Shown here piece by piece: positions 1-12,799 of a stretch of 64,000 nt of DNA; position 1 is the stretch's first letter, and the number at the start of each line of letters is the position of its first letter. This stretch comes from Isoetes taiwanensis (lineage: Eukaryota; Streptophyta; Lycopodiopsida; Isoetales; Isoetaceae): positions 899,407-963,406 of the forward strand of contig JAJEKV010000140.1 of assembly GCA_021234155.1 (NCBI GenBank), in the 5' to 3' direction. The notes beneath the pieces are model-generated. The model was given only the letters and a program-made list of their open reading frames with translations. It was not told the origin of the DNA and ran no database searches. The position numbers and the translations under genes are program-made.

Positions 1-186
1 GTTTTTTGAAGTATAATGATAGCGGCTGCTTGTGTATACATGTGAAGGACCAATTCTTACCATTACATTGCTTCATGAAATCTGGGCGAAATAACCATTT
101 GCGAAAAATTGAGGTAAGAGCAAATGAATTTGGCTTACTTATTTAATCTATCAAAGATAATATGAGAGATGTTGGGATAAGTAACT

Positions 187-504
187 GCAGAACTGCGAGC
201 ACGCTTCCCCCGTGATGAATTGCTCGATGCAATGGGAATTATCTTCCTAAATTTTTGGAACAATGCTAATGGACCTGAAAAGTTGCTTGCAAAGTTTTCA
301 GATTGTGTGAAGATTCTGATTAGCCATTTCTATCAGAGGCATGTAGTTGATGGCAAGGAAATCAATGGCATTCTAGATTCAGATGCATTAAAAATGCAAT
401 CAGGGCTATTTGGCACCACAATGTATGCTCAATTTCCTCTCTTGCATGAGCCATTGGAACAAGGAGCCGAGATTGGATTTCTGCTTTGTATTATAATCAC
501 ATAA
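187..504 (+). pseudogene. exon-like open frame, unrecognised
   Basis: An open frame runs from a possible splice acceptor (CTGCAG near 185-190) to a TAA at 502-504, about 100 codons. Upstream of the first start-like codon the frame still reads smoothly (ELRARFPRDELLDAMG), which suggests an internal exon rather than a gene start. The composition is that of a soluble, mixed alpha protein and the codon use looks natural. The general flavour recalls the C-terminal part of transposase-derived (hAT/ZNF862-like) plant proteins, but no diagnostic motif is visible and I do not assign it. No partner exon was found downstream. Confidence 0.3.
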
Positions 505-1180
505 AGGCTTTGTGATCCTGAGATTAAACTCAGCTGCAGTAGTTGCTCTTACTTAGGCACTTCTCCACTCAGATATTTCCAAGAACTATGGTATCTGTCA
601 TTGAAGATATGACTGAATACGAATAGCATGAGATGAGCATTAAGAGATGCCGGTTTTTGCTTGTAAATGCAGAGATGATTGTTTAAGGATGCAGAGATGC
701 TTGTCCTATGATGCATAGAGCTTTTCTAAGTATTTTGATATGGTAGTAGAAGATTTTGGACGTTGGTGCAATAGAAGAATACAGTGTCGTTGGTCGTAGG
801 TCGAACTAATGTACACAAAAATAAAATGCATATTGGGTGAACAGTATTTCCAGCAAGACGAAAACATCAGGAAGATTTTCAAAGATCTATACAATGGATA
901 TAGGTATGAAAAAAGGATTTTCGGATGCAGGAGGCTAGGAAGATCCGTTACAGGGAAAATCGGCATATCAGAGACGGTTTGATTTTCAAATCAAGTCCCA
1001 AAGTTCCAACTTTGGCTTTTGAAAATAATGTTCATTTCGATGGTTTGTTTAATAAATAAATGAATCCGATGGTTCACTTCTTATGTCTTTCTTATGTCTG
1101 TATTATATTAGAATAGAATAAATAAACATTTGTTATGACTATGGTTCTCAAATTAGCCCTCTTGCAGATGCTTGAGCTAG
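505..1180. other. intergenic, no supported gene
   Basis: AT-rich DNA without a convincing coding frame. The reverse-strand open frame around 706-966 has no recognisable motif and I treat it as chance. Confidence 0.5.
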
Positions 1181-1184
1181 GAGA

Positions 1185-1277
1185 AGCCAACTTATTATTT
1201 TACGGTAGCTAAGCCAACTTATTATTTTACGGTAGCTATGCCACATACAATGTAGGAGAGGCCAACTTATTGTTTGA
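1185..1277 (+). repeat. 27-bp tandem repeat, 2.5 copies
   Basis: The unit GCCAACTTATTATTTTACGG plus a short tail occurs at 1185 and 1212, and a degenerate third start lies near 1261 after an unrelated spacer. Confidence 0.7.
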
Positions 1278-1689
1278 AGATATGTCGAAGCGATGTTGAT
1301 GCGTACAATCTGGGCCATTGTAATTAAAATATTTTGTTGTGTGAACGTTATTTCACATTATTTATGTCATTTAAGTCATTGTAGTACTTCAGATATAATT
1401 TTAAACATTTATACGGGGCTTGAAATTTGGGACTTTTTAATGTTTTGGAACCTAGCTCTAAAGTTAATAAGACTTTATTAAAAAATTGCCATTTGGGCTC
1501 TACATAATTACGTGTTTGCTTGAAAAATCGCCATTTGAGTTGCAACCACGTTAGAAAATAATAGGAAAAATGGCCAATTCAGGCTACACTTTTGTGGACA
1601 TATTTTACGAGGAATGGCCAGTTGTTTATACTTACAAAAAATTATAGGCCCCTTAAAATTTTCCCTGCTCCAAGAAGCTATTAGAATGT

Positions 1690-1945
1690 ATACAATTTTA
1701 AGATCATGTTGGCATTCCAAGGTAGCATCATTTCATGGATGTCTTGTATCAACTACACATTGCATAATTGGTGCTATTGTAGGGTTTTGGTTTGCTTATG
1801 AAGGACTTGAATGCTATGCAATGAAGTCACTGCACGCGCATTGTTTCAACATGGGTTAGATCTCTCTACGTTGTTAGGAGGAATAGCTTCTTTTATTGTT
1901 TACAAGTGTGTTCGTAATGTATCCATCGCCTTCTTTTACATGTAA
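1690..1945 (+). pseudogene. PHT2;1-like phosphate transporter fragment (PiT/PHO-4 family), frameshifted
   Basis: Translation gives a stretch with VSTTHCIIGAIVGF, the hallmark STTH motif of the PiT/PHO-4 inorganic phosphate transporters, in the context seen near the C-terminus of plant PHT2;1 (plastid inner-envelope Pi transporter). The frame stops at 1857-1859. Past that point the matching residues lie in another frame (a VSTWV stretch, then a form of YKCxR), so a frameshift has broken it. Only about 85 codons of a protein that normally exceeds 500 are present, with no flanking transporter exons. A better-preserved copy lies at 54,334-54,606 on the other strand, and DNA downstream of both copies (to about 2,110 here) is also similar. 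This is a dispersed duplicate or transposon-captured exon, not a working gene. Confidence 0.6.
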
Positions 1946-2129
1946 TTTTTAGAATCTTTTGCCATATGACCGTATAGTGTTTCTCTAGTCAGCCCTTCTT
2001 ATTAGATGTCCTTTTATGTTTTTTAAATCCAATGCAAGAATGCAGTTGTATACGTCATTTTTTAAGACTTGTCTAGAAGACCTGCAACATAAATTTCAAA
2101 CTACAGAAGCTCCTAAAAACATAGTTCAA

Positions 2130-3035
2130 GGAAAATATTATATGTAGAATTAAAGGACATGCTCATGTATTCAAATAAAAAAAGGGAGAACAGTTTGTGT
2201 TTCATTTTTATCATTTAGATATCCGTGAAATGTAGATCTTTTACCTGCGATCTTTATTATTGGCTATGGTCTATAATATTGCCTCGTTCGCATATCCTTT
2301 ATGTCTGGTGCATATTTTGTCTGGCCACAAAGCATATTTATTTAGAAGCGTGTGCAATAATAAGAATTCTAATAGAGGGCAAGCTTGTGCATAACCAGAT
2401 TGTTCAAACAGGTCATAGAGTGGCTAAATGTGAAAGCCATCTACAAAAAAAACAAGGATGGACTCCCTCAGCAAACCACATAAGAAAAAACATGGCATTC
2501 CAGAAAACTGAATGATGTGGCATCTAAATCATGTTGTCGTGTCAAATGAAAGAACTTTAATAATATCTGCTCTAGGGTCTTCATAGTCTAAAAGAAACAC
2601 ATTCCAAGAGAATCTCTTTGGAAAGAGCTTCATTACCTCAAGCATTTATCACAGTTGGATGCTGTCACCACAGTATTCCATGAGGACATGCTACATTCTG
2701 GCATTTGCTCAAAGATTCTGGCAAAAACATTACTACTTGATGCTCTAATTCGACTTCAAGCATTATCTTAAAAAGATGATAGCATTAAAAAATTACACTT
2801 ACAAAGTAAACACAGATTAAAAAATAAGACAAACAAGCATAGCTCCTCAATGTATGGATAAGCCTGCTGGAAGCTCGAACTGCATTATATAATCATATTC
2901 AGGTTTATATTAAAAATACCATCCACACCATATCCCATAGTTTGCTATGCAAAGTAATCAAAAATGCTTTTGACTAGTTTTTTTTTCCCTTTTCAAGGGC
3001 AAGATATTTTTGGGTTGCCCCTAGGGGGCAAACCC
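2130..3035 (+). repeat. arm 1 of a dispersed inverted duplication
   Basis: About 0.9 kb is similar to the reverse complement of roughly 55,440-56,245. Shared landmarks include the stretch around TGTCTGGCCACAAAGCATAT (arm 2: ATATGCTTTGTGGCCAGACA), the GACTCCCTCAGC stretch and CAAAAATGCTTTTGACTAG. In arm 2 the GACTCCCTCAGC region ends in an expanded TTCTA-type LINE tail that is reduced here. Confidence 0.7.
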
Positions 3036-3540
3036 TTGCTCATGTGGGTTTCCAGCATATTCTAAGTATATGCTGGAATATACCTAGGATATGCCAGAAT
3101 CTGCTCCAAACCTACTATTCCCTATAAACTGGCGGCCACCTGCATTGTGGGTCGTTGATGTTTGACCGCCTAACCGGCAAGATAGACAGAGCATCGGGCT
3201 ATGGCGACCCCCAAGAGTGGAGCTCTCCAAGTCCGGCAGCAGTAGAGGCTATTATGGATTCTTTCCTGTCATATTTTTGAGTCGTTTAAGAATCTGGGGA
3301 GGGAAATCTCCATGTAAGTTGTTGTATTGAATTGTTTTGTTTGTATCAGAAATGTGGAAGAGATCATGGATTTCAACAACAAGTTCTTAAATGGTTCTAA
3401 AGATGGATTTTGACTGGATGTTTCTACAGGTGATGCATTTGTTGGCAACAGACTTTACTATGGAAAGTACATTCCCAAATGCTAGGCAATATTCTGGGTA
3501 TTCTTTTAAAGCCCCGCTGGAGAATCGGCACTTATTTGGA
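3036..3540. other. no gene recognised
   Basis: Contains small hairpins (for example TATATGCTGGAATATAC near 3068-3085) and moderately GC-rich sequence at 3130-3260. No frame with a recognisable product. Confidence 0.4.
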
Positions 3541-3559
3541 AGTCAGTAATGCTTCAGTT

Positions 3560-4185
3560 CTATTGCGCTAGCAATAGAACCGCCATTCCTTGGATGGGGA
3601 CGCCACCTCATCTCCTTCTCCTTTTTATAGCCCATTTTTTCTTCCCTTTGGTTATCGGCGTTCTCCTTGGGCTTTTCTCCTAGTTTCGATTAAGCCTACA
3701 CGGTTTCCCCCCCCCTCCTCTCGGTCCGGGTTTGCATGGCTTGGACGGTTTTGTTTGGTCTCTTTATTCATTCTCTGCGTGGCCTTTGTCGCCTCGAGGC
3801 GGTACCAACCGGTTTTTTCTGTTTTTTTGGCTTTTTCTTCTTTGTACCGGTTGGTCGACCGTGCTATTTCGGGCGGGCGTAGCTCTGCCGACCTCCGAAG
3901 TTGTTTTTCCATCATATCCGCATCGGTCCCGCCCATCGCTCTCATTTTCTCGACCTCTAACGGGTTATGTTGTCCAGTTCCTTTTTTTCGGATGGCGGGG
4001 GCTCGGCCGCACAAGCCCGCCATCGCGTATTTACTTGTTCCTAGGACGTTGGGCTTCAATCGTCGTCCGTGGATATCGCCTTCTTTTATGTTGTATTCTT
4101 CGCTTTTATCATGCTCTCGATGAGTGTCTAGTTTCGGAGCATTTTACAGTTCATGATTTCAAACTTATCTATTCCTGGTGAGGGA
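3560..4185. other. GC-rich patch with overlapping open frames on both strands
   Basis: Clearly richer in G+C than its surroundings. Long open frames overlap here: 3590-4123 and 3732-4181 forward, and 3652-4059 reverse. The forward products are aromatic- and serine-rich without motifs; the reverse one is highly charged. Mutually overlapping frames of this kind are what a low-stop, GC-rich sequence produces, so none is called as a gene. It may be a retroelement 5' leader; no match was established. Confidence 0.35.
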
Positions 4186-4939
4186 TTCATTTGTACTCAA
4201 TATTTTTACAAAGCTCAATGAGAACACCAAGGTTCCATAGCCACTTACTATGTTAACTTTATACAATGTGCGACCGACAATATAGCTTAATTGGGTGCTT
4301 CACCTAGTTTTCAAATGACCCAAATGATCTGGTCCTAGTCCAAGATCCAGACTTGCGAGGTTTGCTTGCTTCCAACATTTCTTGCAATTGTATTATACTT
4401 ATATTTGTATTATACTTATTTGTGCTTAGGTAGATGCAAGTGGTTGCGCCATCTTAAGCATCTAATATTGAGTGTAAGCTTTTGCGCCCTTTTTATGTTG
4501 TGCTAGAAAACAAGAAAGCCTATTACTTTTAGGATCATCACCATCTCTTAAATTGTTAGCTCTGGGTGGTCTAAAACCCACCGAATAGATCACGAGACTA
4601 AGAAGAAACTCAAAAGGAAAGAGTAAAGAAAAAAAAGGAAGAAGAAGTAACGCCTACTAAAGATCCCTTGAATTTATTAGATCTAGTTTATGAATATGCT
4701 TTTTACTTAAATTCTCGCATGTAAAAGCACAAAATATAAAACAAAATGTCATTGCATTTGCATTTTTAATCTTCCTTTGATTAGTTGTTTTAAAGTATGT
4801 TCCGATAACTTGTTTGACACATGGAGACTGTTTTTTTCTTGGAAACAACTTTTGATGGTTCTTTCTTATCTTCCTTGGCCTTCTACAGACTCACGCTTTC
4901 AAACAATTCCTGTTACTATTGACATGTGTGTGTCTTGGA

Positions 4940-5040
4940 AGGTGCTATTTTTGGTGCATAGAATGAGATCAGGAATATTTGTCATGCTCTTGGTGCTTCT
5001 CATCATGAGGAGAACCTGTAGAATGATTTTCTTTCACACT
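4940..5040 (+). pseudogene. decayed exon-like frame with TAG stops
   Basis: In the frame that starts near VLEGAIFGA the sequence reads coherently (NEIRNICHALGASHHEENL, NDFLSH) but is cut by two TAG codons, each at a position where CAG would restore sense. A GT donor-like site (GTAACT) follows. The product is not recognised. It may belong with the open stretch at 5,144-5,218. Confidence 0.3.
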
Positions 5041-5143
5041 TTGTAACTGGATAATGAAACAAATTACAACATGTTCTTTTCTTTCTATACATGGCCATTG
5101 CATACATTTCTTATTGCTATGCATGTGTTTGATTTGCAGGACT

Positions 5144-5218
5144 GTCGAAGGTATACTTGCTGCTAGAGGTATAAAGCCAACTCTGTCACCAAAATTTAAA
5201 TACACTGGCCCTGTCGAG
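5144..5218 (+). pseudogene. short candidate exon between splice-like sites, unrecognised
   Basis: A stretch preceded by TTTGCAG and followed by GTATGC reads in one frame as TVEGILAARGIKPTL then SPKFKYTGPVE. The pyrimidine-rich lead, acceptor and donor look like a true plant internal exon. The protein family is not recognised and no further exons could be joined, so this is either an isolated exon of a broken gene or part of a gene extending beyond what I can trace. Confidence 0.35.
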
Positions 5219-5822
5219 GTATGCCATAGATTGAACAAATATAGGTCTTGAAAATTTTTGCGCAACATCAGTCCTTGTTAAGCCTTGGATTCCCCCCATG
5301 CCATTTTTACTCATGAACTTTCAAAGGAATATAGCACGGTACTTCATACTTGGAGTGAACATAATAGTTAGTGTCAACCTATTGGTTATGATATGTCTAT
5401 TCCTAGGCATCGGAGTTTTTGGCTTGAAGACAGATCTATCAAGTGGCACTGCCACAACAAGCCATGTATTGCAGTGTATTAGTTTTGGGATCAGAAAAAA
5501 ATTCTAATCCTTGCCTGCACACTAGAGAATAATAATGAAAGAAGATATTAGAGCATCATGAAACATAAGATATTTCCAAATATATTTACCACCCAGAGCA
5601 CATGCTTGCGCATAAAAAAATTTGCAAGCAAACTTTCTTATTTTTTGTAATTGTATTCCAGTTCATTAGATGACTGCTATCCCAGACGAACTTTCTGATA
5701 AGCTTCTCAATTTTATTGTAGATGTTCATTAGAGCAATCATTGCGGATGACTAATGAACCTCATATACAGGTTCAAAGAATGCATAGAGTTCAACAGCTC
5801 TCCGCCGCCCCCACGCCACCCG

Positions 5823-6005
5823 GTGAATATGCACCCAAACCAAAGGGGTTTAAGGGGATTTTAATTTAAATGTGTTGGACCCAATGGTTGTGTTAATTAA
5901 TGTCAATGGTAGTTATGTGTTGGTTGTTAATGTCAATGGTTGTTATGTGTTGGTTGTTAATGGTTTGTGTTGCAAAAATTTTTGGCCCCCTTCCGGGGCC
6001 TTAGG
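5823..6005 (+). repeat. GTGAATATGCACCCAAACC repeat, copy 1
   Basis: Begins GTGAATATGCACCCAAACC, contains a duplicated TTAATGTCAATGGT module and ends in a GC-rich hairpin (GGCCCCCTTCCGGGGCC) followed by TTAGG. Copy 2 lies at 12,800-12,936 in the same orientation. The family is unnamed; it could be a small non-autonomous element. Confidence 0.75.
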
Positions 6006-6616
6006 ATCGCCACCCCCACCCCCACCCCTGTGACAAAAAAAATTTTAGAATTCAAACCGTAAAAAACTAGAATTCATTTGAGGCTTTCACCACCACACGT
6101 AGCTTTTGAATTTCATCACAATAAAACAAATAGAACATAAGTAAAAGTTACCATAAAGATAGAGCAGATTGATCCCATTATTTTGAAAGTCATAAAGTTT
6201 GCAACACCCATACACAAACATTTTTCAACTGGAATTTAACAGCAGCCTTTGGCCTCCATGGATTTTTGTGGTGAGAAACCAAAGTGGGAAACTTTTCTGC
6301 TTGTTAGCACAAGGATCTAGAAGCCTCAAAATCTAAAAATGCATGGCAATTTTTTGCAAGCTTCATTCGGAATGAGCCATAAAACAATATCCAATAGCTA
6401 ATCCTCAGATTAATCACCGGTAGGATGTGAAAGCCTACCAAACCCGGCCGGAAAATTACTGTTTTAGCATAGATAACTTAACCAAACATATCCATATCAT
6501 ACACTATCAAAAATATCTCGGAGAGAGCTTTCCAACGCAATAAAAATCATCTCAAACAGAGCTCTGGATCAAAAGTTATGATAAGAAATGTGTTGCCGGC
6601 GAGGAAACTGCACTAC

Positions 6617-6990
6617 ATGCGCCCTTCAAGCCCTTCATGTGCCCATTATGCACCACACACACAAAAAGAGGGCTTTTGTTGTGAGCCATTGGTTGTTGAC
6701 TATTATGCACCACACACGCACAAAAAGGGCCCTTCAAGCCCTTCATGTGCCCATTATGCACCACACACAAAAAAGAGGGCTTTGTTGTGGAGCCATTGGT
6801 TGTTGACTATTATGCACCACACGCTAAAAAAAAGGGCTTTTGTTGTGAGCCATTGGTTGTTGACCATTATGCACCACACGCGCACAAAAAAGTGGCTTTT
6901 GTTGTGAGCCATTGGTTGTTGACCATTATGCACCACACGCACAAAAAAAAAAGGGCTTTTGTTGTGAGCCATTGGTTGTTGACCATTGGA
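6617..6990 (+). repeat. minisatellite, about 60-bp unit with a higher-order variant
   Basis: Repeated core GCCATTGGTTGTTGAC, ATTATGCACCACAC, a run of A, then GGGCTTTTGTTGTGA. About five units of 55-65 bp are present. Two of them carry an alternative half (GCCCTTCAAGCCCTTCATGT), so two unit types are mixed. Open frames on both strands simply follow the repeat. Confidence 0.85.
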
Positions 6991-7924
6991 AAAAAAACAA
7001 AGCTAAAATCAATGGCTCGAAATGGTGCACTCTAGATGTAATGATTAGTACATCCATTTGAATACATCACTTAAATCATAGGAAAACCTTAGTGAAAAGC
7101 GCATAAAAAACACAAAGAAAACCCCCGCTATTATGCTACATATTGGAGCTATATTTTGAGACCCGATGAGTTGAACTGGCTGCAATCTGAGCTTTTCTCG
7201 GCTCCACCTCATCTGTTGCTTGCTATTTTTTCATTTACTTACTGAAAACCATGCCTCGAACAGATGCTTCAACTCAATAAAGAGTCAAAGAAGACTTTCT
7301 AGCCACGCCCCCCTCTCCGGCGAACTATCGGCTACAATAAAACTATTTTTCTAAGGAAATCCAATTTTATATATAGTTTAAAAATATAAGCATGGCATTG
7401 TCTTTCTTTCTCTTTGCCGCTATTGCGATTTTAAATATTCTAGGCCTTTTAATCCTAGCTCCCCATGATTTAGCCTCATCACTTATTCATGTGGACCTCT
7501 CCCTGAGCTCTATACTTAACATTAACCTTAAATCATATCATATGGAGAGAGTAAGAGAGATTCTCTCTTTAAAATATTTGTATTTTCTACAACATATCTC
7601 GATCTTTAATTCAATGACAATCTCCACCCTTCATTAGGCCATATCATCAATCTTTTCTTTATTATAACCGCTTTTATCTTCAAATCTAAGCCTTTAAAGC
7701 TTAACAATTAGATCTTGACATTTGATATTTTTGATGCCTTAGACCTTTACGACATTTAGACTTTATAATTGAGCCCCCTTAACCTTTGACCATACAAAAT
7801 TATGTAATTCTCCTTATCTTTTATAACTAGGTTGACTAATTTTGTAAAATCCAGTCAATAGTTGTGTTAATGATTAATTTCCAAAATTCATTAGATATGC
7901 AGATGTAAATTATAACCTTTATAT

Positions 7925-8180
7925 CATATGCCAGATGTAAACTATAAGTCTTATATCATATGTCATGTGTTATGATATATGAATGATTTATGGCATATGT
8001 ATAGCATATTTGCTATGCTATAACTCAGAACATGACAAATGTGACACCATTGACTCATAATGTAGCACACGTGACATACATATGTCACATATCTCATGCC
8101 ATATATGTGTGACATATATATGTCACATATGTTTATGCCATACATTCATGGCATGACACATGTGACATATGGAAACTTAT
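7925..8180. repeat. cluster of ATATG/CATAT dyads
   Basis: Repeated inverted motifs such as GACATATATATGTC, TGACATACATATGTCA and CACATGTGACATATG occur within about 250 bp. The block can form many alternative hairpins. No coding potential. Confidence 0.7.
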
Positions 8181-8375
8181 GGCACAATACATGTAGGATG
8201 AACAATGTTGTTATGTAAATTATAGATATCACATGTTCTTTTCCAAATAGGAGGTATTATTTAAAGAATGTTGTCTGACATAAGGTGCAATCTATTAAAA
8301 ACATTTTCTTGGTTCACATTGCATTTGCAGCTGCAGATGTTAATTATCTTCTTATCGTTGATAATGAAGATAAGT

Positions 8376-8969
8376 TCAATTGTCAAAACCAAATAAGCAA
8401 CTCAAGAGAGAGAACTGGAAAGAAAGGCCACATCCGGCGCTCCCACTAAAACCACGCCAATATACACAACATACAACCCGATAAATATGCATCCAACAAG
8501 AGCATGATGGAACCTTGACAAGTCTTAGATAGCCTTCACCATGATTGCCATTGTCCAAGCCAATCGAAAAGAAATCCCAAGAGCAAACAACGGATCTCGA
8601 AAGCCTCCTTCCGTAAAATGTAATGTAATTCGTAATATATCCATATGGGAATGGGACGTAAGTAGTTGGCACTTCAAAATTGGAAATACCTTTGGGTGAC
8701 CCATCAGACATGATCTATTGAAGCTTCCTCTGACAAAGCCAGATTTGAGATTCCATGTGTAAAACCTGAACCGAAGGGACTCTAGTAACCAGGTTGCAAA
8801 CTTCGGTGCCTCCAAGAACTGGATCAGAAGCACAACCACTGCATAGACAATTGAATATGCCCAAAGTCGATGTAGCCAAAAATGCAAAACTGCTGATGCG
8901 ACACAACCAACAATAGGTTTCAATTGACAAACAACAGTGAAAACCTAATCGATGCCGCCCTTGAAGCAT
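8376..8969 (-). other. long reverse-strand open frames, unrecognised
   Basis: Overlapping reverse frames (8376-8711, 8525-8923, 8715-8969) are open. The 132-codon one has hydrophobic stretches near its start but no known motif. The sequence at about 8,815-8,900 is partly repeated at 8,980-9,105 (for example AGAACTGG followed by AATATGCCCAAAGTCGATG versus GACATGCCCAATGCCGATGA), so part of this block is a diverged duplication. Not called as a gene. Confidence 0.25.
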
Positions 8970-9719
8970 GTGATGCTAGGAAGAACTGGCTGCTTCCTAA
9001 ATGCCGTGAATAACAGGCACAACTGCTGCACAGAAAAATGACATGCCCAATGCCGATGAAGTCAAGCCTGCAGAACTTCGATGCAACACAGCCGAAAAAG
9101 GAAAGCCGAGCAAACAAGTAACTCTTGCAAACAGGAAAACAAGGGTGAACTCTTGCGAAAAAGAAAGCCGAGCAAACATGGGTGAACTGGCCAGAAACCC
9201 GACCACAACAGAAGGCCCTGTGGAATCACCTTGAAAGTAACAGATTGGAAAACCCCCGGGTTCTGAAACAAGAAATCGCCTTCAGGCTAGAACTTTGCTG
9301 CACAGAATCGCTCCACAGACTCTCTTCGAACCAAATCGCTCCGTAGACCACAAAACACAGAAAAAGGGGGCTCCGTTGTAGCAGAGACAACACTTTTGGA
9401 GTCGGGACCCGAGCCTCCACTCATGCTGCGCTGAAACGGAAATAAACAAGGCTTAAGTAATCAGGAAACTCCAACATTAGAAGAAAAATGGAGCATCTGC
9501 ACCGCCGAGCGAACCAAGACAGAAGCAACAGAAAGGTAACTCTCAGAAAGGTAACTCTGGACGGAACAAGGAGAACTGGAGGTACAGGGTCGAGAAAGCA
9601 AGGAGACGTAATGCAGATGTGCTGATGAAGAAGAAGAGGAAGAAAGGGGGTTATAGAAGGAAAAGTCGTAACTACCTAGGGAAACTAACTGTAATGGTTG
9701 GTTTCGACAATTACACAAG

Positions 9720-12700
9720 GCTTTTATTCTGTGGAGTTGGATATCAAGTACAAGGTAGCATGATTTGTATAGTCAGCCATGGTTAGACGCATTTGATAAA
9801 ACTTATATGCTAATTCAGCTTTATAAGTTGTGGAGCATCATTTAGGACTGGAGAAGTTATATGTCCTAGGCACCAATTGTGGTAAGCAAAATGAACTGAA
9901 ATCGGAGAGGATCTCAAATCGACCACTCAGACAAAGACATAAAATCCATAACCAAATCATTTATCCGTAAAAGTGTAGCTTCACCGCCAATGGGCTCATT
10001 GGACTTTTAGGGTAGTATTTTTCTCAAGTCATTGCATCTTTGAATCCTCGAATTTTGTTTTTAAGTCAATGAATTGTACTCGCCCTTGACCTCGTTTTTT
10101 GCTTGTTTGCTTCATGGGTTTGACATGTGCCCTACTTCTGCCTTCCAGCAAGTGAGTTGACTGATGTGATTGTAACATCATGTTATAGGTAAGTTATTCT
10201 GAAATGTGGTAACAAATCAATAGAACATTCAAGTGGAGATTTACTATCAAAACAATGAATGGGAAAAGTTTTCAGCATATTTCTTAGTGTTGTGCATTGA
10301 AATAAAAACCAATATTAAGATATGTACAGACAGAAGCAAAATCACACGTTCAAATGTTGCAGTGCATTAAAGACAATATATACTTAGAAACAATTTTTTG
10401 AAACACAATGCTGTACTCTTGTGTACCATGTCCCCATGCCCTAATTTATTAAGATGGGAAGGACGGGACATCATGAAAAGTAGAGCAACAATATGTTCTT
10501 AAAACTAGCATCGTGTTTGTTTCCCTTTCCAATATAAAAGACATTTTCAATGCTAATCCTGTGTTTATCTGCCATGGGCGAATGTGGTTGCTTTGACTAC
10601 ACCAATGGCTTGGCAGTAAGTACCAACTCTCTCCAACTTCTGCATTTAGTTCATGAAAAGCTTGAGTGTTAACAACTTGGTAATGCAGGATCTAGTTGTT
10701 GGGTACATAGGTGTACCAAAATATCCTGGTGTGTCAATGACACAACATCCATAATATATTATAATCAGGTTCATCTTTAGAATCACCATGTGAATAATTG
10801 ATTTCTAATATTAAAATTTGACATTTTAGAAATGCATTACTCGACTGTTCTATTGTATATTGATGCTAATGTTTAACTTCCAAATTTAGGAATGATCAGA
10901 GTTCGGAAATGCTTGATAGCAGAAACTTAATTGAGATCTCATCAATAATTAGTAGTGTACGTTCAACGTTCTCATGTTATTCCCCATCTGCGTTTTGTAT
11001 AAATGCTATAGATGGCCCAGATATCGTAACAATATATGTAACAGTTTGCAACAGGGTGACAGAAGACCATTTGTTATGGAGACCGTAAAAGCAGATGGCA
11101 AAGCAAAAGTAGGTACATATCCTGAAAAACGGTAGCTACGAGGGATAAGATATAGAGTTCTGATTGAAAAAATGGATCTAACTCATTTTTCTTGCTACTG
11201 AGGCTAAATCTAGAAAATATTTGTTTTCAGGGGACAAAGCTGCTCCTGCTCCTATGCTCCTTGGGTAGTTGCTTGCCTTCATGCTTAACCTGGTCAGTGT
11301 ATCATATAACATGAAATGGTAGTGGAATGGAGAAGTACTTACATGATTTTTCCTTACAAAATAGATTGGCCCAAAAGGTCTTGAATTTGGTTGATGCTCG
11401 TTGGCTACCATAACATCTGAAGTTTTTTATATGTTCATAGAAAATGGGGACAAGCAAGGTTGTGCTTTTCATCTTTCATTTTGTAGAGACTTGATTTAGC
11501 GTCGAGAATTCTCAAGGCGCAAAACCCATCCATGTATCTACATGCTTTGCAAGTAGAGGTTTCAAGAAACCATCAGATTCACGGTTAAACTGAGGATTAA
11601 AATGCAAAACGGAAGAGTATAAGAATATGTTAGCAACATGAGGAACATCAACAGAAAGTATAAAAAGAAGTCAAAAAGAGAAATAAAAGAAAAAATTGAG
11701 TGGCATCAGAAACACAAAATCAACAAATTTTAATTAAGAGCAACATAAAATCACATGGATAAAAACAAGATTCCATATCTCAATGCATGTAGGGTCATCA
11801 TTATTGACTAAAGTTGACGCATCGCGATTTCCTAGTCTGTCATAGTGAATTGCTGTGCAAGGACCACATGGTCTAATGTCCCCATCTCCTAGAAATTATC
11901 CTACACAATATGCAAAATGGTAAGTTCATTTACCCTCAAAAAAAAAACCGATACCACACTAAGTAATATTTAACCTTACATCCAAAGGGCAAGACATTAG
12001 TGGCGGTGTAAGAACTTCAACCAAGATTCTTGGGCTTCAGATCCGAAGAAGACCCAACCAATGTATCCCTCTAAGTTGGAAATTACCATCCTCATTTTGT
12101 TAGCATGAGCCGCCAAGCATGACACCACCTACCTCTTGAAGGAGCACACTTCTAAACACTATGATCGAAGAGGAACGGAGCTTCTGAATATTTTCACACC
12201 ATTGAAGATCATGTAATAGGTTATGGTAGTTTTCAAAGCACACAAATAAGTTGTTGCAACCATAGAATAATTTTCATCGATTTACTTTTCTCGTACTTTT
12301 ACTTTGCTAGTATCTCCATTTGGTACAATTCTCATCTCTTCAAGCTTTAACACGATTGATTTTTGTAACAATGGCATTTGGGTTTCCATAAAATGCTTTC
12401 AAAGATGTTATTAAATTTCTCGATGGTTTGTACCCAAAATTAAGCGACACCAACCAAATTTTAAATCGCATATTCATACTTTATTTGGCTGATTGCTAAT
12501 GGTAGCTTAAATAATTTGTATACCTTGTCCAAGAGAAATCCCAACATTACGCCAAATTGCCCTATGGGATGTAATGCTGTTGAAGATATGTGCCACAGAA
12601 CTTACAATACGTGTACAAAATTAACATTATTAAGTACATTCTCTCAAACCTTATAGTATTTTATAAACCTTAATATACAGTATACAAAAACTTGTACATG

Positions 12701-12795
12701 CATACCCCACAAACGAGGATCGCTATGTACGGTCCTGATCTTGGAATAAAGGGCAAATATGCCCATCCGACAAACTCTCGGCCCTAATGTAACCT
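9720..12795. other. no supported gene; scattered splice-like fragments
   Basis: AT-rich sequence. Between 10,575 and 11,265 there are short stretches with start or splice signals (an ATG followed by MGECGCFDYTNGLA and GTAAGT; an AG-flanked GDRRPFVMETVKADGK; a TTTTCAG-flanked end at 11,229). They do not assemble into a recognisable protein, so no gene is called. Confidence 0.3.
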
Positions 12796-12799
12796 CCCC

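Noticed and set aside
3590-4181. Long forward open frames as a gene
   Set aside because: Open on both strands at once, aromatic-rich products without motifs, GC-rich base composition.
6617-6990. CRISPR-like regular repeats
   Set aside because: No unique spacers; units are direct tandem repeats with poly(A) variation, in plant DNA.
10575-11265. Possible small metallothionein-like gene starting MGECGC
   Set aside because: The candidate exons do not join in frame and no Cys-x-Cys clusters follow.
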